Source: Adiantum capillus-veneris
Lineage: Eukaryota > Streptophyta > Polypodiopsida > Polypodiales > Pteridaceae
Assembly (NCBI GenBank): GCA_014529385.2
Contig: CM043964.1
Coordinates: forward strand, 110,325,165 to 110,389,164
Length of the DNA: 64,000 nt
Direction of reading: 5' to 3'
Shown here: piece after piece, positions 25,073-35,846 of the stretch
Numbering within the stretch: the stretch's first letter is position 1
Layout of the letters: every line of letters starts with the position of its first letter
Position numbers and translations under genes: made by a program
Notes under the pieces: generated by a model
Told to the model about the DNA's origin: nothing
Databases searched by the model: none
Seen by the model: only the letters and a program-made list of their open reading frames with translations

Positions 25073-26725
25073 ATGGGAGGACGCGAGATAGAGTTCTCTC
25101 TTTTTCAACAGCAGGTGGAAGAGTTGGAGAAAGCTCTCTCCCATCCAGAAGTCCAAAAGATTCTCCATACTCTTGAAAAAGGGAAGGAGAAAATGCCGAT
25201 GGGGTCGGGAGAAATTCCGCAGAACCCAAAGGCGCCACAACCAAGAAAAGATCCTTTGATTGGAACTTCCCGCATGCACGAGAGGCAGAAGAAATCTCCA
25301 GAACGTCATGTGCGGTTTAATCCAAAAGTTCAAGAGCAGGATCCCCCTGATTCCCCTCAGTTCTCTTTCATGAAGGATCTGGAAGGCATAGTTTCTCCGG
25401 AAGACATGTTTCTCGACGATCCGTCGCAGCAAGAAGTACATTCAAGGGAAAGAACTCCTGTCCCCAAGGAGTCTAAGCATAGAAAGAAGGAGCACCATAG
25501 GCAGAAAACATTCAAGTCGAGAGATAAAGATGTGAAATTCGACACCTACAATGGACGGCGTGATAATGACAAAGCTTTGGCTTTCATCCGCCAATTTGAA
25601 GTTGCATTTGCAGAAGGGAATTTCAAGGAAAGATCCAAGCTTCGCCATGTCAGTTTGTACCTGAAAGGCACCGCCAGCAATTGGTGGTTAACCCTTATCC
25701 TGGAAGATCGCAAACCCCAAGATTGGAGTGCCTTCAAGAAGGAGTTCTATGCACAGTTCCTTCCTCCAGACTATGAGGAAGAGGTAAAGAAAGAATGGGA
25801 TCGACTTTCACAGTCAGAGAACGAAACTGTTCCACGCTATGTGGATAGGTTTTGGGACGTTCTCTTGAAAGTCACTCCATTCAAGAAGATTGACGATTCG
25901 GAGAAGATGCGCACGTTTGAAGCAGGTTTGCATGAAGCCTTGCAAAAGGCTATGAAGCTTTACCCTCGAGGTAACTTGCAGATACTTATGGAATCAGCCC
26001 GCATAGCTGATGGAATACATGACAAGGGTACTCCCAGGAAGATGGAGCAAAGCACTTACCATGCTAAGCAGAAGGCTCTCCATGAGCAACCTACCTCTTC
26101 TACTTCTTCTCAAAAGAAAAAAAGAACCGCCTCCGAAGCAGAAGCAAAGCCAAATCAGCCCAAGAAAGGGAGATATCTCTCTCCTGCTGAGTTGCGAACA
26201 TACATTAGTGAAGGAAGATGCTTCAAGTGCGGACAAGTTGGTCATATGAAGGGTGACTGTCCTACCAAACCTCCACAACCACCCTCTTCCAATGCAGTCC
26301 CAGATGTACAGGGAAATACAACCAAGGATGGAAAAGAAAGAGCTCTTCTCAAAGCATGGGGTAGTATCAACAACCAGCAGGCTCTTATTTTGTTTGACCC
26401 TGGTAGTACAGACAACTTCATCTCTACCAAGCTAGCTGACGACCTGAACTTGCAGCCCAATCGTTTTGGAGTCTCTATTCAAGCGCAATCTTCTTTCAAA
26501 GGGCAGAACTCAAACTCTACTCCAATCATAGGGAAGTTGAATCTAAAGGTCGACGACTACAAGGATCAAGAGTCTTTCTTACTAGCTTCACTTGAAGGAT
26601 GCGATGTTATCTTGGGAATGCCTTGGCACTACAAGATGCATCCCATTCCTGACTATGTTCAGAAAACCTTATCTTTTGCTCATAAAGGAAAGGAGTATCT
26701 TGTACTTGCAGATGCAGGTGATTAG
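25073..26725 (+). CDS. Gypsy-3 Gag-protease
   Basis: The frame starts at ATG 25073 (MGGREIEFSLFQQQVEELEK), 54 bp after the primer site, and gives 550 residues. The Gag core covers about 150-300 (VKFDTYNGRRDNDKALAFIR, LYLKGTASNWWLTL, VPRYVDRFWDVLLK). A CCHC knuckle CFKCGQVGHMKGDC sits near 383-397. An aspartic-protease domain follows, with catalytic FDPGSTDNFISTKLADDL (DPGS where DTGS/DSGA is usual) and the closing CDVILGMPWHY. The ORF ends at TAG 26723-26725, but the same frame continues without a gap into pol. Pol could therefore be reached by stop readthrough, or the TAG may be a recent mutation. Confidence 0.9.
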   Translation: MGGREIEFSLFQQQVEELEKALSHPEVQKILHTLEKGKEKMPMGSGEIPQNPKAPQPRKDPLIGTSRMHERQKKSPERHVRFNPKVQEQDPPDSPQFSFMKDLEGIVSPEDMFLDDPSQQEVHSRERTPVPKESKHRKKEHHRQKTFKSRDKDVKFDTYNGRRDNDKALAFIRQFEVAFAEGNFKERSKLRHVSLYLKGTASNWWLTLILEDRKPQDWSAFKKEFYAQFLPPDYEEEVKKEWDRLSQSENETVPRYVDRFWDVLLKVTPFKKIDDSEKMRTFEAGLHEALQKAMKLYPRGNLQILMESARIADGIHDKGTPRKMEQSTYHAKQKALHEQPTSSTSSQKKKRTASEAEAKPNQPKKGRYLSPAELRTYISEGRCFKCGQVGHMKGDCPTKPPQPPSSNAVPDVQGNTTKDGKERALLKAWGSINNQQALILFDPGSTDNFISTKLADDLNLQPNRFGVSIQAQSSFKGQNSNSTPIIGKLNLKVDDYKDQESFLLASLEGCDVILGMPWHYKMHPIPDYVQKTLSFAHKGKEYLVLADAGD

Positions 26726-29685
26726 CGTATTCCTATCGCCAATCACATTGCCATCAAGAAAGAAATGAAAAAGTGTGTTTCAGCGTACTTGATTTTTGCA
26801 AGAGAGAGAGATGTGTCTGTTTCACAACTTTCTTCCTCTTTAGAGCAAAAAAGACTTAAGTTAATAGAAAGATATAAAGATTGTTTTGCAGATGAACTTC
26901 CAAATGAACTCCCACCTTCGCGACCTGAGGATCATACAATTAATTTGATCCCAAGAAGTTCTCCTCCAAATCAGCCCCCTTATCGAGTTAGTCTAATGCA
27001 GCAAGAGGAAATTCTCAAGCAGGTTAACGAACTTTTGGAGAAGGGCTTAATAAGGCCTAGTACTTCTCCATATTGTTCACCTGTTTTGCTAGTACAGAAA
27101 AAGGATGGCACATTCCGCATGTGCATAGACTATAGATCTCTAAACAAGATCACAATCAAGAATCGATTTCCAATCCCTCGGATTGACGACATTCTTGATA
27201 AGTTACAAGGAGCCAGTGTCTTTAGTCGTATAGACTTGAAGAGCGGTTATCATCAAATCCGCATAGCTCCTCAGGATGTGCATAAGACTTCATTTAGAAC
27301 AACCTTCGGGTTGTATGAATTTCTAGTGATGCCTTTTGGGCTCACTAATGCACCAACTACATTCAACAGAATGATGGATAGAATCTTCCACTCATACAGA
27401 AGCTTTACAGGCGTTTTCTTTGATGACGTCTTAATCTTCTCAGAGACGGAAGACGAACACTATAAGCATCTCGCCTTAGTGTTTGAAGAATTACGCAAAC
27501 ACAAATTATTTGTGAATGCTAAGAAGAGCGAGTTCTTTCTAAAAGAAATCCACTATTTGGGCCATATAGTATCTCACAACCAGGTGAGAATGGACCCTGA
27601 TAAGATTCAAGCAGTTGTAGAATGGCCTACGCCAACTACAGTGCATGATGTACGAAGTTTCCTTGGCCTTTGTTCTTATTATCGGCATTTCATTCGAGCT
27701 TTTGCCGCGATAGCAGGTCCCCTCCATGACCTGACAAAGAAGCGGATTCCATTCCATTGGGGGTCTGGACAAAAACAAGCTTTCGAAAAGCTTAAGTATC
27801 TACTTAGTCACGGACCTGTTCTCACCGTCCTTGATCTTCGCAAACCTTTCGAGGTATACTGCGATGCATCTGGAGATTGTGTAGGAGCAGTTTTGAACCA
27901 AGAGGGTCATGCGATAGCCTATGAAAGTCGGCGCCTTAAAGATGCAGAGTTGCATGTCTCCATATACGAGAAAGAGCTAATGGCAGTAATTCATGCTCTT
28001 TCCATTTGGAAACACTATCTATTAGGAGCTGATTTTATTATCAAGACAGATCATCAAAGTCTTCGCTACTTCCTCACACAAAGAAAGTTATCAGAAAAGC
28101 AGATGAGATGGGCCAACTTTCTTTCAATGTTTCATTTTCAGATTTTACACACTTCTGGAACGAAGAATGCAGTTGCAGATGCTCTCTCCAGGCGTCCAAA
28201 GATCAATGCACTAACAACAATTTATCATGAGGAACTAGAATCTCTCAGCGAGATGTATCCTCAAGATCTAGACTTCGCCACAATTTGGGCAGATCTTCAA
28301 GCTGGTCATTCAAAGCCACCTTATTGTATCAGGGATAATACACTCTATCGTCAACAAGCAATATGCATAGCTCAGCCCTTACGACAAAAGGTGATGAATG
28401 AAGCACATAATTCTCCTTATGCCGGGCATCGGGGAATTGCTTCCACCACTAGTTCCCTCGAAAGGTATTTCTTTTGGCCAACACTCCGTGCGGACATTGA
28501 AAAAAATGTACGTGAGTGTTTAGTATGCCAAAAAGTGAAATATGACAGACATAAAGTTTATGGCAAGCTTCAGCCGCTCCCTGTGCCTAACACGCCATGG
28601 GAAAGTATTGCCATGGATTTTATTACGGATCTTCCTAGATCCAAGAATGGAAATGATGCAATCTGGACTATAGTAGACAGGTTCAGTAAGCAAGCACATT
28701 TTCTTCCAGTACAAAAGACGATCAAAGCTGATCACATGGCTAGAATATTTCTAGCTCAGATTTTTAAACACCATGGATTGCCAAAGACTATTGTCAGCGA
28801 TAGAGATCCCCGCATGACTAGTCTATTTTGGCAGGCATTGTTTGAAAACTTGGGAACTAAGCTTGATTTTTCATCAGCTTATCACCCTCAAACAGATGGT
28901 CAAAGAGAAATTGCTAATGCCACTGTTTTAGATCTCCTCAAGTGCTATGTTTCGGAACGACAATCCGAATGGGAACAGTACTTACCAATAGTTGAGTTTG
29001 CGTATAATAATACCATACATTCCTCAACTGGTAAAGCCCCTTTCGAAATTATTTATGGGAAGCCACTCTTACTTCCTATTATGGTGACCAAAGAAAACAT
29101 CTTCGCCGCAGATGAATTGTGCGCAATATTGATATTGCCCCTCAACAAGTAAAGCAAGCGATTCTTCGTACTCAAGAGCAACAGAAGAGAAACGCAGACA
29201 AGCACATAAGGAATCTCAATCTTGAAAAAGGACAATATGTCCTGCTTCGGTTTGAGAAAGCTAGATTGAAAAAGTGGGTCGGCAAAGGGAAAGTTGTCAA
29301 ACTTTCCCATAGATTTTACGGCCCTTTCAAAATTACAGATAAAGTCAATGATGTGACTTTCAGATTGGATTTGCCTTCTAACTGGTGCATCCACAATGCT
29401 TTTCATGTCAGTCTCCTCCGACCATATGTTGGACCTCCTCCAGTGGCGCCCGTACACGAAGATCCTCCAGAAGTCGAAGAGACTGAGGAAATCCTTCAAC
29501 CTGAACAGATAATACACCACTCGGAGAGACAACTCAAGTCAGGGAGTCTACATCGAAAGTATTTAGTCAAGTTCAAGAATTACACTCCTTTAGATGCAAA
29601 GTGGATGACTGAATCCGATCTCAAGGACTACCTTGACATCTTGCACAGTTATGTTGACGCTCTACAGTTGAGGTCAACTGTTTAG
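26726..29685 (+). pseudogene. Gypsy-3 Pol: reverse transcriptase, RNase H, integrase, chromodomain
   Basis: Continues in the gag-pro frame after the TAG (ATG at 26765 for the open part). Reverse transcriptase: KDGTFRMCIDYRSLNKITIK, LKSGYHQIRIAPQDVHKTSF, catalytic FFDDVLIFSE. RNase H: FEVYCDASGDCVGAVLNQEG, KTDHQSLRYFLTQRKLSE. Integrase: an HHCC finger ending CLVCQKVKYDRHK, then the core with MDFITDLPRS, TIVSDRDPRMTSLFW and YHPQTDGQREIAN (D, D, E). A single-base frameshift near 29115 moves the rest into another frame (to 29685): the GPFKITDKVNDVTFRLDL module and a chromodomain-like KYLVKFKNYTPLDAKWM. Such tails direct integration to marked chromatin in chromoviruses. Only the TAG and this shift block a full product. 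Confidence 0.92.
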
Positions 29686-29689
29686 AACC

Positions 29690-29697
29690 AAGAGGGA
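29690..29697 (+). other. Gypsy-3 polypurine tract
   Basis: AAGAGGGA lies immediately before the 3' LTR, the expected plus-strand primer position. Confidence 0.75.
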
Positions 29698-31203
29698 TGT
29701 AACTAAGTCAGACTTTGTAAATAATTAATTTATTTACGAGAAAAGAATTATCTAATTAGTTGTGTGCACACCAGAATAGACCTAGCAGTTCTAAGGCCTC
29801 AGGTGAGCCTAAATGCGGGCCACAACACCTCAGAGGGACCTTAGCAGAAATTACCCTGAAGCCCTAGTGATTGGGAAATCGGGTCTTCAGAAAGGGATAA
29901 GCAGTAGCCTCAGATTTTAGGCTCAGAAAAATACGCGCGTCAGTACAAGCACATGAATAAGATGGGGTCCTTAGAACAATGACCCTAAGGCTAATAAAGC
30001 CTTAGGGTAAGTTTCGTTAAATTAAATTTAACGGTATACGTGCCCGGGCAGGCGGCCGGACAAGTGTGAACAGGTAAAGGCGGTGCAGTGCAAGTGCGGC
30101 ATTGCGCCGGCAGACCTTTGGTGTTCTCATAAAAGAATCATTGGTAGCATTTGTTAGTTAGTTGCACATTTTTAATTAATGAGCTAGAAGTTTTTAAAGT
30201 CAAAACTTGAATGGTTTTTAAGCTTTTAAAGTAAGTGTGCCAAGTGGCACACTTACCAATGCAAACTAACTCTCTCTCACTCTCACTCTCACCCTCTCTC
30301 TCTTCCTAGCGCCCCCTCTCCCTGATGGCTATTTAGGAGCCCCCCTTCCCCATTTTTAGGGCTGGCAGTGCACCTACCCCCCCTAATGTGAGCGTGCTCT
30401 ACGCGGTGGAGCCCTCCATTGAAGCTTGAGAGCAGCCCCTTGCGACATATGTGGTAGCCTTGTGCTCCCATTGTCAAGAACAAGGGATCCCACAGACATA
30501 GACACCTTCTGGTGAAGTTTCATCGCGAGAAGCTGTCGTAGACGCTCTCTTAGCAGAGTGCGGTTGCTGTAATTCTCTGTTTTCAGCCCCTAATCACCTC
30601 GATTAGGGCTGTTTTCAGCAGATCAACCATAGAAATTCTCTTCTCTCTCCTTATCCTAAGTCTACATCAAGTTTGACGCGATTCCATCGCGAAGAAGATC
30701 TCTGTTTCGGCATAGGGGTGTGCACAGGTAAGAATTTCAGGTTATGTGCAGAAAATTACAGCAAGCATGTGCGTGTGCATTTTGCTTGTTTCTCTTTTGT
30801 GTTCACGAATGAATGAATGAGCATGAAGGCAACACATAACGGAAGATGGACTCTCCTCTGTGAGAGCTTCCGATGAGCTGTTTTGGAAGATAGACTCTCT
30901 TTTCGAGAGCTTCCAACCAGTCTCGCAGAAGATGGGAAATCCCCTAAGCAGAAAGAAAGTGGAAACACTTTCTCAGTCAGTAGTCAGAACAGAACAGAAG
31001 AAAGAATAGAGGACGGGCGTATGCCCCGTTCCTGTGCTTGTAAAGATTCTCCCTTAGTAATAAAGATATTCTCTTTATGGGGGGGGGGGACCAGCCCATC
31101 TTCTGGTCCCCAATGGAGTGTCAAGTTTTCTCTCTCCCTCTAATTCTCTTGAGTATTTGAAGTGCAATTAAACGTTAGTTTACGCTTCCGTATTTTTGTG
31201 ACA
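29698..31203 (+). mobile_element. Gypsy-3 3' LTR (1506 bp)
   Basis: Full-length match to 23496-25006 with about 2% substitutions. It ends GTGACA at 31203, followed by aggag. Confidence 0.95.
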
Positions 31204-31838
31204 AGGAGGACCTAGCAGATACTCCTCGGATTGTGAAACTTTACCTCTATGTTTTGGTTTAGCATAGTCTACTCCAAATGGAACCCATAATTCAGCTTGG
31301 CCAGAGATCTGGTGCAGTGGGATGCACAAGAGGGGAGTCACTCCACTCCTTTGTCAATAGATGCCTTGATTTTGATACTAAAGTCACTGATGTCTCTTTG
31401 AGCTTCAGGGATACTGAGAGCTGACAGTATTCTGTTGGATGACTTTATGAAATGGAATTCCTGATAATGATACTAATTTGTTCTTGACTTCTTGTGAGTG
31501 TAGGAACTGATAGACAAAATGACTGCAGCATTTTGGTCTGATTGATTTCGAATAGACATGGTTGCAATAGGGGTTAGTCAATCGGACATCGATGAGGTCC
31601 CGATTTGGACCTAGATGTGATTGCTAGCTACATTGCCGATAAATCATGGTCTAAGATCCGAATGAATGTTGAATGTCATGTGATGTCCTGTGATGTGACT
31701 GTCGATTTTGTACATGTGCTAGATGTGTGTTCCTAGTACGTAGGTACTAACAGTCAGTGTCTGCTAAGATGGTTTATGGCTTTTGTCGGTTTTGCAGGCG
31801 TAATCGCGGTCGATTACAATGCTTTCAAGAGGGGGCTA
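31204..31838 (+). mobile_element. Gypsy-2, resumed after Gypsy-3: pol end and 3' untranslated region
   Basis: Joining ...FDAKGMEE to the sequence after the right aggag continues the same frame as DLADTPRIVKLYLYVLV and a stop at 31260-31262. This aligns with the chromodomain end of Gypsy-3 (SDLKDYLDILHSYVDAL). About 570 bp of noncoding sequence follow, ending in a polypurine tract (aagagggggcta) before the 3' LTR. Confidence 0.85.
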
Positions 31839-32397
31839 TGTCACAAAGTGATGACGTGGCGGACAACAACAGAAACCCTAATTTCTGCTAGAAACCCTAA
31901 AATTCATGCAAACCCTAATTTCTGCCAAAAACCCTAATTTTCAGAAATCGCGGAGGCTAATTTTTTTTTTTTTGAAAATGAGGAGCGACGCAAATTTCGC
32001 TTTTTCTCTACTTAATGAGAAAGAAAGAGAGAATGCTTTTGCTTTCAAGTTTTGACTCTCTGTGAGAGAGAGAGAGCAATTGCTTTTGATTTGAAGCTTT
32101 TGGGGCTCTGCTTTTGGGCATCCATTGTAACCTTTAAATTAGTGGTGAGGGCCTCACTTCTCAAAGCATCTAGACGCAGAGTCTGAGAGTGAAACCCTAA
32201 CCACTCTCTTGTACTTTGATGATTGATTAATACAAAAAGAAATACCGAAAGGGGCGCCAGTCTTTGGGGCCAATATCTCTAGGCACGGAACTCCGCCGGG
32301 CCAGTGCAAATCTATTGTGATCTGTGAATTGTTTTGAAGTGGTTATTTGGTTGCTGTCGCGGTAGATTCTTGACTTGGAGTGTCCAAGTCTGTTACA
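31839..32397 (+). mobile_element. Gypsy-2 3' LTR (559 bp)
   Basis: Starts TGTCACAAAGTGATGACG after a polypurine tract and ends CTGTTACA. The right ctgta target duplication follows at 32398-32402. It retains the full LTR length that is lost on the 5' side. Confidence 0.85.
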
Positions 32398-32402
32398 CTG
32401 TA

Positions 32403-34264
32403 TCTCATAGTACACTCTGCAATGATATGTAATGTAGCTCTGTCTCTGGCTCTAACTGGCATAAGTGGCATATCTTACTGTCTACTGGTATCTCTCTAAA
32501 TCTATCAGTCTCAATCTCCAGCTGATGTGAGGACGTGCGTATCTGACCAATGGCACACCGCAAACCATGAGACATGTGTGTTCATGTAGCTGGGTCGAAT
32601 CACAAACCCATCTCTTGTGAGGTAGAGAAGATGCTCTCTATAGAAAGCCATCTTCGTGACCAACTCCTGTGGCGGCTCTATCCATGTCCTCTTCGTATCC
32701 AGCTGGATCAGGTCTTGACGAATGAGTCTAGTAATTTGCACTCGTGTAAGAGACATCGAGGGTGCCTGAAGAGAGTACTGGAAAGGGGGTAGCCTGTCCA
32801 TGGTGAAACCATGCGTCTGAAACCATGATGTCATCTGTGCATACCAGCATGAAGTGTCCCCTTGAAGAGCTAACTGTCTTGGAAGACTCAAGGGCCAGTC
32901 TAGCATATCTGTCTCTAGTAGTATCCCACAAGTTGTACACAAAGGAGACTGATCTGGTAAGCGCCTCAATCTCCATAGGAGGGGCAGCTAGCTCTGCTCG
33001 AATGATAGCGTGGGGTACGGAGGCCTTGGCTCTGATCAGTCGAGAGATCATAGATACCAAGGGCCTCTCCATACGTCTACAACCATCTTGGCCTACAAAA
33101 GGTCCCCATGTCTGCACCCCATACAACATAGCTGTGGCTACTAAGGTATCAAAGAGCCATAACTTTGTCCGAGGTTCTTGGAACTGAACCTGCGAACACA
33201 TCCTCTCCAAGCCTCCCAAGGCCCCAAAAGCTCTAGTCAATCTAGTCTCTGCTGCTCTCCCCAAAGAAAACCTTGGCCCTGTGAAGACAACCCCAAGGTA
33301 AGTGTATACACATCAATCTCTTGACCATAGATCCACTGTGGTGTGGTGTTAAACACCATAACCTTGGTTTTACCAAGGTTTATAGACAATCCACTATCCT
33401 TTGCAAATTTGTGTAATGCATCCAACTGTCGCTGCATACCCTTTAGTGAGTCAGAGATCAACACAATATCATCAGCATATAACAACAATGGGATCCACGT
33501 CCTTGCCAGCTGGGCACCTCTATCACCCTTTCTGTCAATGTAATCAGACACCTCATCAACATACATACCAAATAGAGTAGGAGACAATGGGCAATCCTGT
33601 TTCACCCAAATGGTGGAGTGAACTAAATCAAATATCCCCTCCGGAGTGTGTATATGTCACATCACTGATTTGTATAGAGCCATAATCCCCCAAATCAACA
33701 CTATGGGCGCCCCCATCTCCTGCAATCTACGCATCAATCGAGCTCTCGGTACCATGTCAAATGCTTCGCGGAAATCCACAAAGCTACAATAAATCCGTCT
33801 CCCATGTGACCTGCCCTCGTCAATGATGGCTTCGAGTGTCAGAATATGATCAAGAGTGGAGAAACCCCTCCTGAAACCGGCCTGGCCCTTTGCTCGTACA
33901 CCCTCACCCTCTGCCCAATTACTCAACTGTTGCTCAAGAATGGATGCATGTAACCGTGCCAATGTGTGCCCAACCATAATAGTGCGGTAATTCCCAGGCT
34001 CTGTAGGATCACCTGCTTTGAAGATAGGCACAATAGTAGACAACCTCCAAGTCTCAGGTAACCCCTCACACATAGCACGATTGAACAACACTGCAAGAAC
34101 CTCTACCAACATATCTCTAGCATGTGTAAAGTGCTCTGCTACTAGACCATCATGACATATGCCTTGCTGGTCCTCATCCTATCAATGGCTCTCTTTACCA
34201 TCTCAGTTATAAAGAAGGTGCTGGGAGGTGGGCATGGCTCTGTAGGATCTGGAAGTTCTACTCT
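32403..34264 (-). pseudogene. LINE-2 reverse transcriptase, 5'-truncated and split by Gypsy-2
   Basis: Minus-strand pieces in order. The start is PDPTEPCPPPSTFFITEMVK and KRAIDRMRTSKAY. A one-base shift leads to LFNRAMCEGLPETWRLSTIV, PIFKAGDPTEPGNYRTIMVG, GQAGFRRGFSTLDHILTLEA and CSFVDFREAFDMVPRARLM (to 33657). After another shift come KQDCPLSPTLFGMYVDEVSD and LLLYADDIVLISDS (catalytic YADD, 33237-33605), then LWLFDTLVATAMLYGVQTWG (32728-33264) and RTWIEPPQELVTKMAFYREH (32511-32969). A CHLCQLEPETELHY zinc-binding end is reached just before the Gypsy-2 insertion. Several frameshifts make it nonfunctional. No endonuclease is attached. Confidence 0.9.
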
Positions 34265-35119
34265 TAAGGTTCTATACCAATCTCCAGCCTTTCCGCTTAG
34301 GGTCAAACTCAAAGCCTTACACTTATGTAGCTCATTGTGCTCTTCCAAGGAATCGCACACATGTTCAAAGACTTCCATATGATTTCTAGCATCTCCGTCT
34401 CCACTGAATTTCTGTGTGAGCTTAGCTACTTGAGCTGCCTTGCTCCTAGGCTCTCTATCAGGTGCACTACGCATGTTTTCCGCAATAGAGCGACCGATAG
34501 TTTGAGCAAATGCTGCCAAATCTCCTATTTGAGCAAGTATAATGGGTGTATGTGCTCCTGGAACCACATGTGAGATGGGAGTTGACCTTGGCCTTGGCAT
34601 ACGCGCGGCTCTTGGGTCCCATATTTCGTATGGTGGTGTACCAGACAGTGGTCCAAAGTTTACAGGCGTGGCCCTAGGCATAGGGGATGCCTGATATGGC
34701 ATGTTATTATTAAATGGCATGGCTCCACTTGTATAAGAGCTTGGATAATGTCATTGTGGATTGTAAGCTCTTGGAATAATTGGAGGTGTAGAAGCTACAT
34801 GAGGCTGAGGTACGACAGGTGCACATGATTGATACTTACATGTAGGTATAGTTGGGGGCACTGTGCTACTAGGAATCGGCGCAGTGTTAACAAATGAACT
34901 CCATGGTGTACTTCTTGTCATGCTCACCACTAGGATATGCATGGTAGCCGTAGTGTCATTAAGAGAAAGATGAGCTAGATCTGGGAAGGTAAAGCTGCCA
35001 CTTGTGGGCTCAGATTGTACTGAGGCTCCTGGCAAAACAACATATGGAGGATCAATGGGGCTCACTGAGGGAGTCTCCATTTGTGATAGGGTTGGTTGGT
35101 TGGCCTTTCCCGTATCCAA
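34265..35119 (-). pseudogene. LTR-retrotransposon gag fragment fused in frame to LINE-2
   Basis: Two minus-strand frames in the same phase, separated by one TGA (34751-34753): 34754-35119, Pro/Ser/Thr-rich (starts MDTGKANQPTLSQMETPSVS), and 34265-34720 with a Gag core (AKLTQKFSGDGDARNHMEVF, LSLTLSGKAGDWYRTL). The Gag reading then passes without a break into LINE-2 sequence (PDPTEPCPPP...). No protease, knuckle or LTR is attached. It is a different family from the Gypsy-1 and Gypsy-3 gags. Confidence 0.75.
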
Positions 35120-35181
35120 GAATTTCCTGTGACTTCTCTTCTAGAGAGAGAAAGTAAAATCATAGAGTTGTATATCACTAC

Positions 35182-35183
<2 letters not shown>

Positions 35184-35266
<83 letters not shown>
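35184..35266. repeat. (GA)n microsatellite, 83 bp
   Basis: An uninterrupted AG/GA run. Confidence 0.97.
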
Positions 35267-35270
<4 letters not shown>

Positions 35271-35846
35271 GAGGGCATAACGACGGAAAAAATGTAAACA
35301 AATAAAATCACCATTTCACAACTCATGCCATTAGAGTCAAATATGCTCGCAACGCATGTGATCAGAGTCAAATAGTCCACAGCATATAAACATGCGATAA
35401 AGTAAAAAATCATGCAGAATAGAGACAACACTAATTTCAGAGTTAAATATAATCCACAGCATATATAAATGTGATGAAGTAAAAAATAATGCCAGATAGA
35501 GACAATACTAATTTTCTCAAGCAATTGCTTTTTGAAACAACATAAGTTTGAGGATGTAAGTACATTCGCAAAACTACCACAGGATAAGATCAAAATTAGA
35601 GTACAAAAAAGGATAGTCGCCATAAATGTAATGGTCACTCTAAAAGGCAAGTAATTTGCTCCCAAATAGCTTGCAAGATGCTTCATATCTTTTGCTTGAA
35701 ATTTGAAATCCTTTGCTGCATAAACAATGTTTTTTTCAAGATAAATAATCACAAGTATAATAAACCAAAATAAATACAGAAAAACACTTTCATATCATAG
35801 ATCAATATTCTAGTTGAGTGAAAGAAGCATACCAAACCAGTTGTAA
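35267..35846. other. AT-rich 3' flank of the MULE gene
   Basis: No supported coding frame. Two similar blocks of about 60 bp (agtcaaatagtccacagcatataaac... and agttaaatataatccacagcatat...) suggest a short internal duplication at 35367-35470. Confidence 0.5.

Larger units (their letters stand above)
23496..31203 (+). mobile_element. Gypsy-3: nearly intact chromovirus-like Ty3/gypsy element (7.7 kb)
   Basis: A complete element: two 1.5-kb LTRs with TGTAAC...GTGACA ends, a tRNA-iMet primer site, gag-pro, pol with a chromodomain-like tail, a polypurine tract and aggag target duplications. The LTRs differ at roughly 30 positions plus a few small indels, about 2% by eye, so insertion is fairly recent. 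Coding is broken only by one in-frame TAG and one frameshift. Confidence 0.95.
19359..32397 (+). mobile_element. Gypsy-2: degenerate Ty3/gypsy element carrying a nested Gypsy-3
   Basis: Bounded by TGTCACAAAG at the left and ...CTGTTACA at the right, with matching ctgta duplications. It holds gag, pol and a chromodomain-like tail on the plus strand. Its pol end is split by Gypsy-3 at 23495/31209. The 5' LTR is truncated by an internal deletion. Removing Gypsy-3 and one aggag leaves about 5.3 kb. Confidence 0.9.

Noticed and set aside
24094-31143. Paired frames of 62-86 codons in both Gypsy-3 LTRs
   Set aside because: They recur because the LTRs are duplicates; LTRs are not expected to code and no domain is seen.
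35141-35752. 203-codon minus-strand frame
   Set aside because: Driven by the (GA)n array and AT-rich hydrophobic text; no domain and no splice support.
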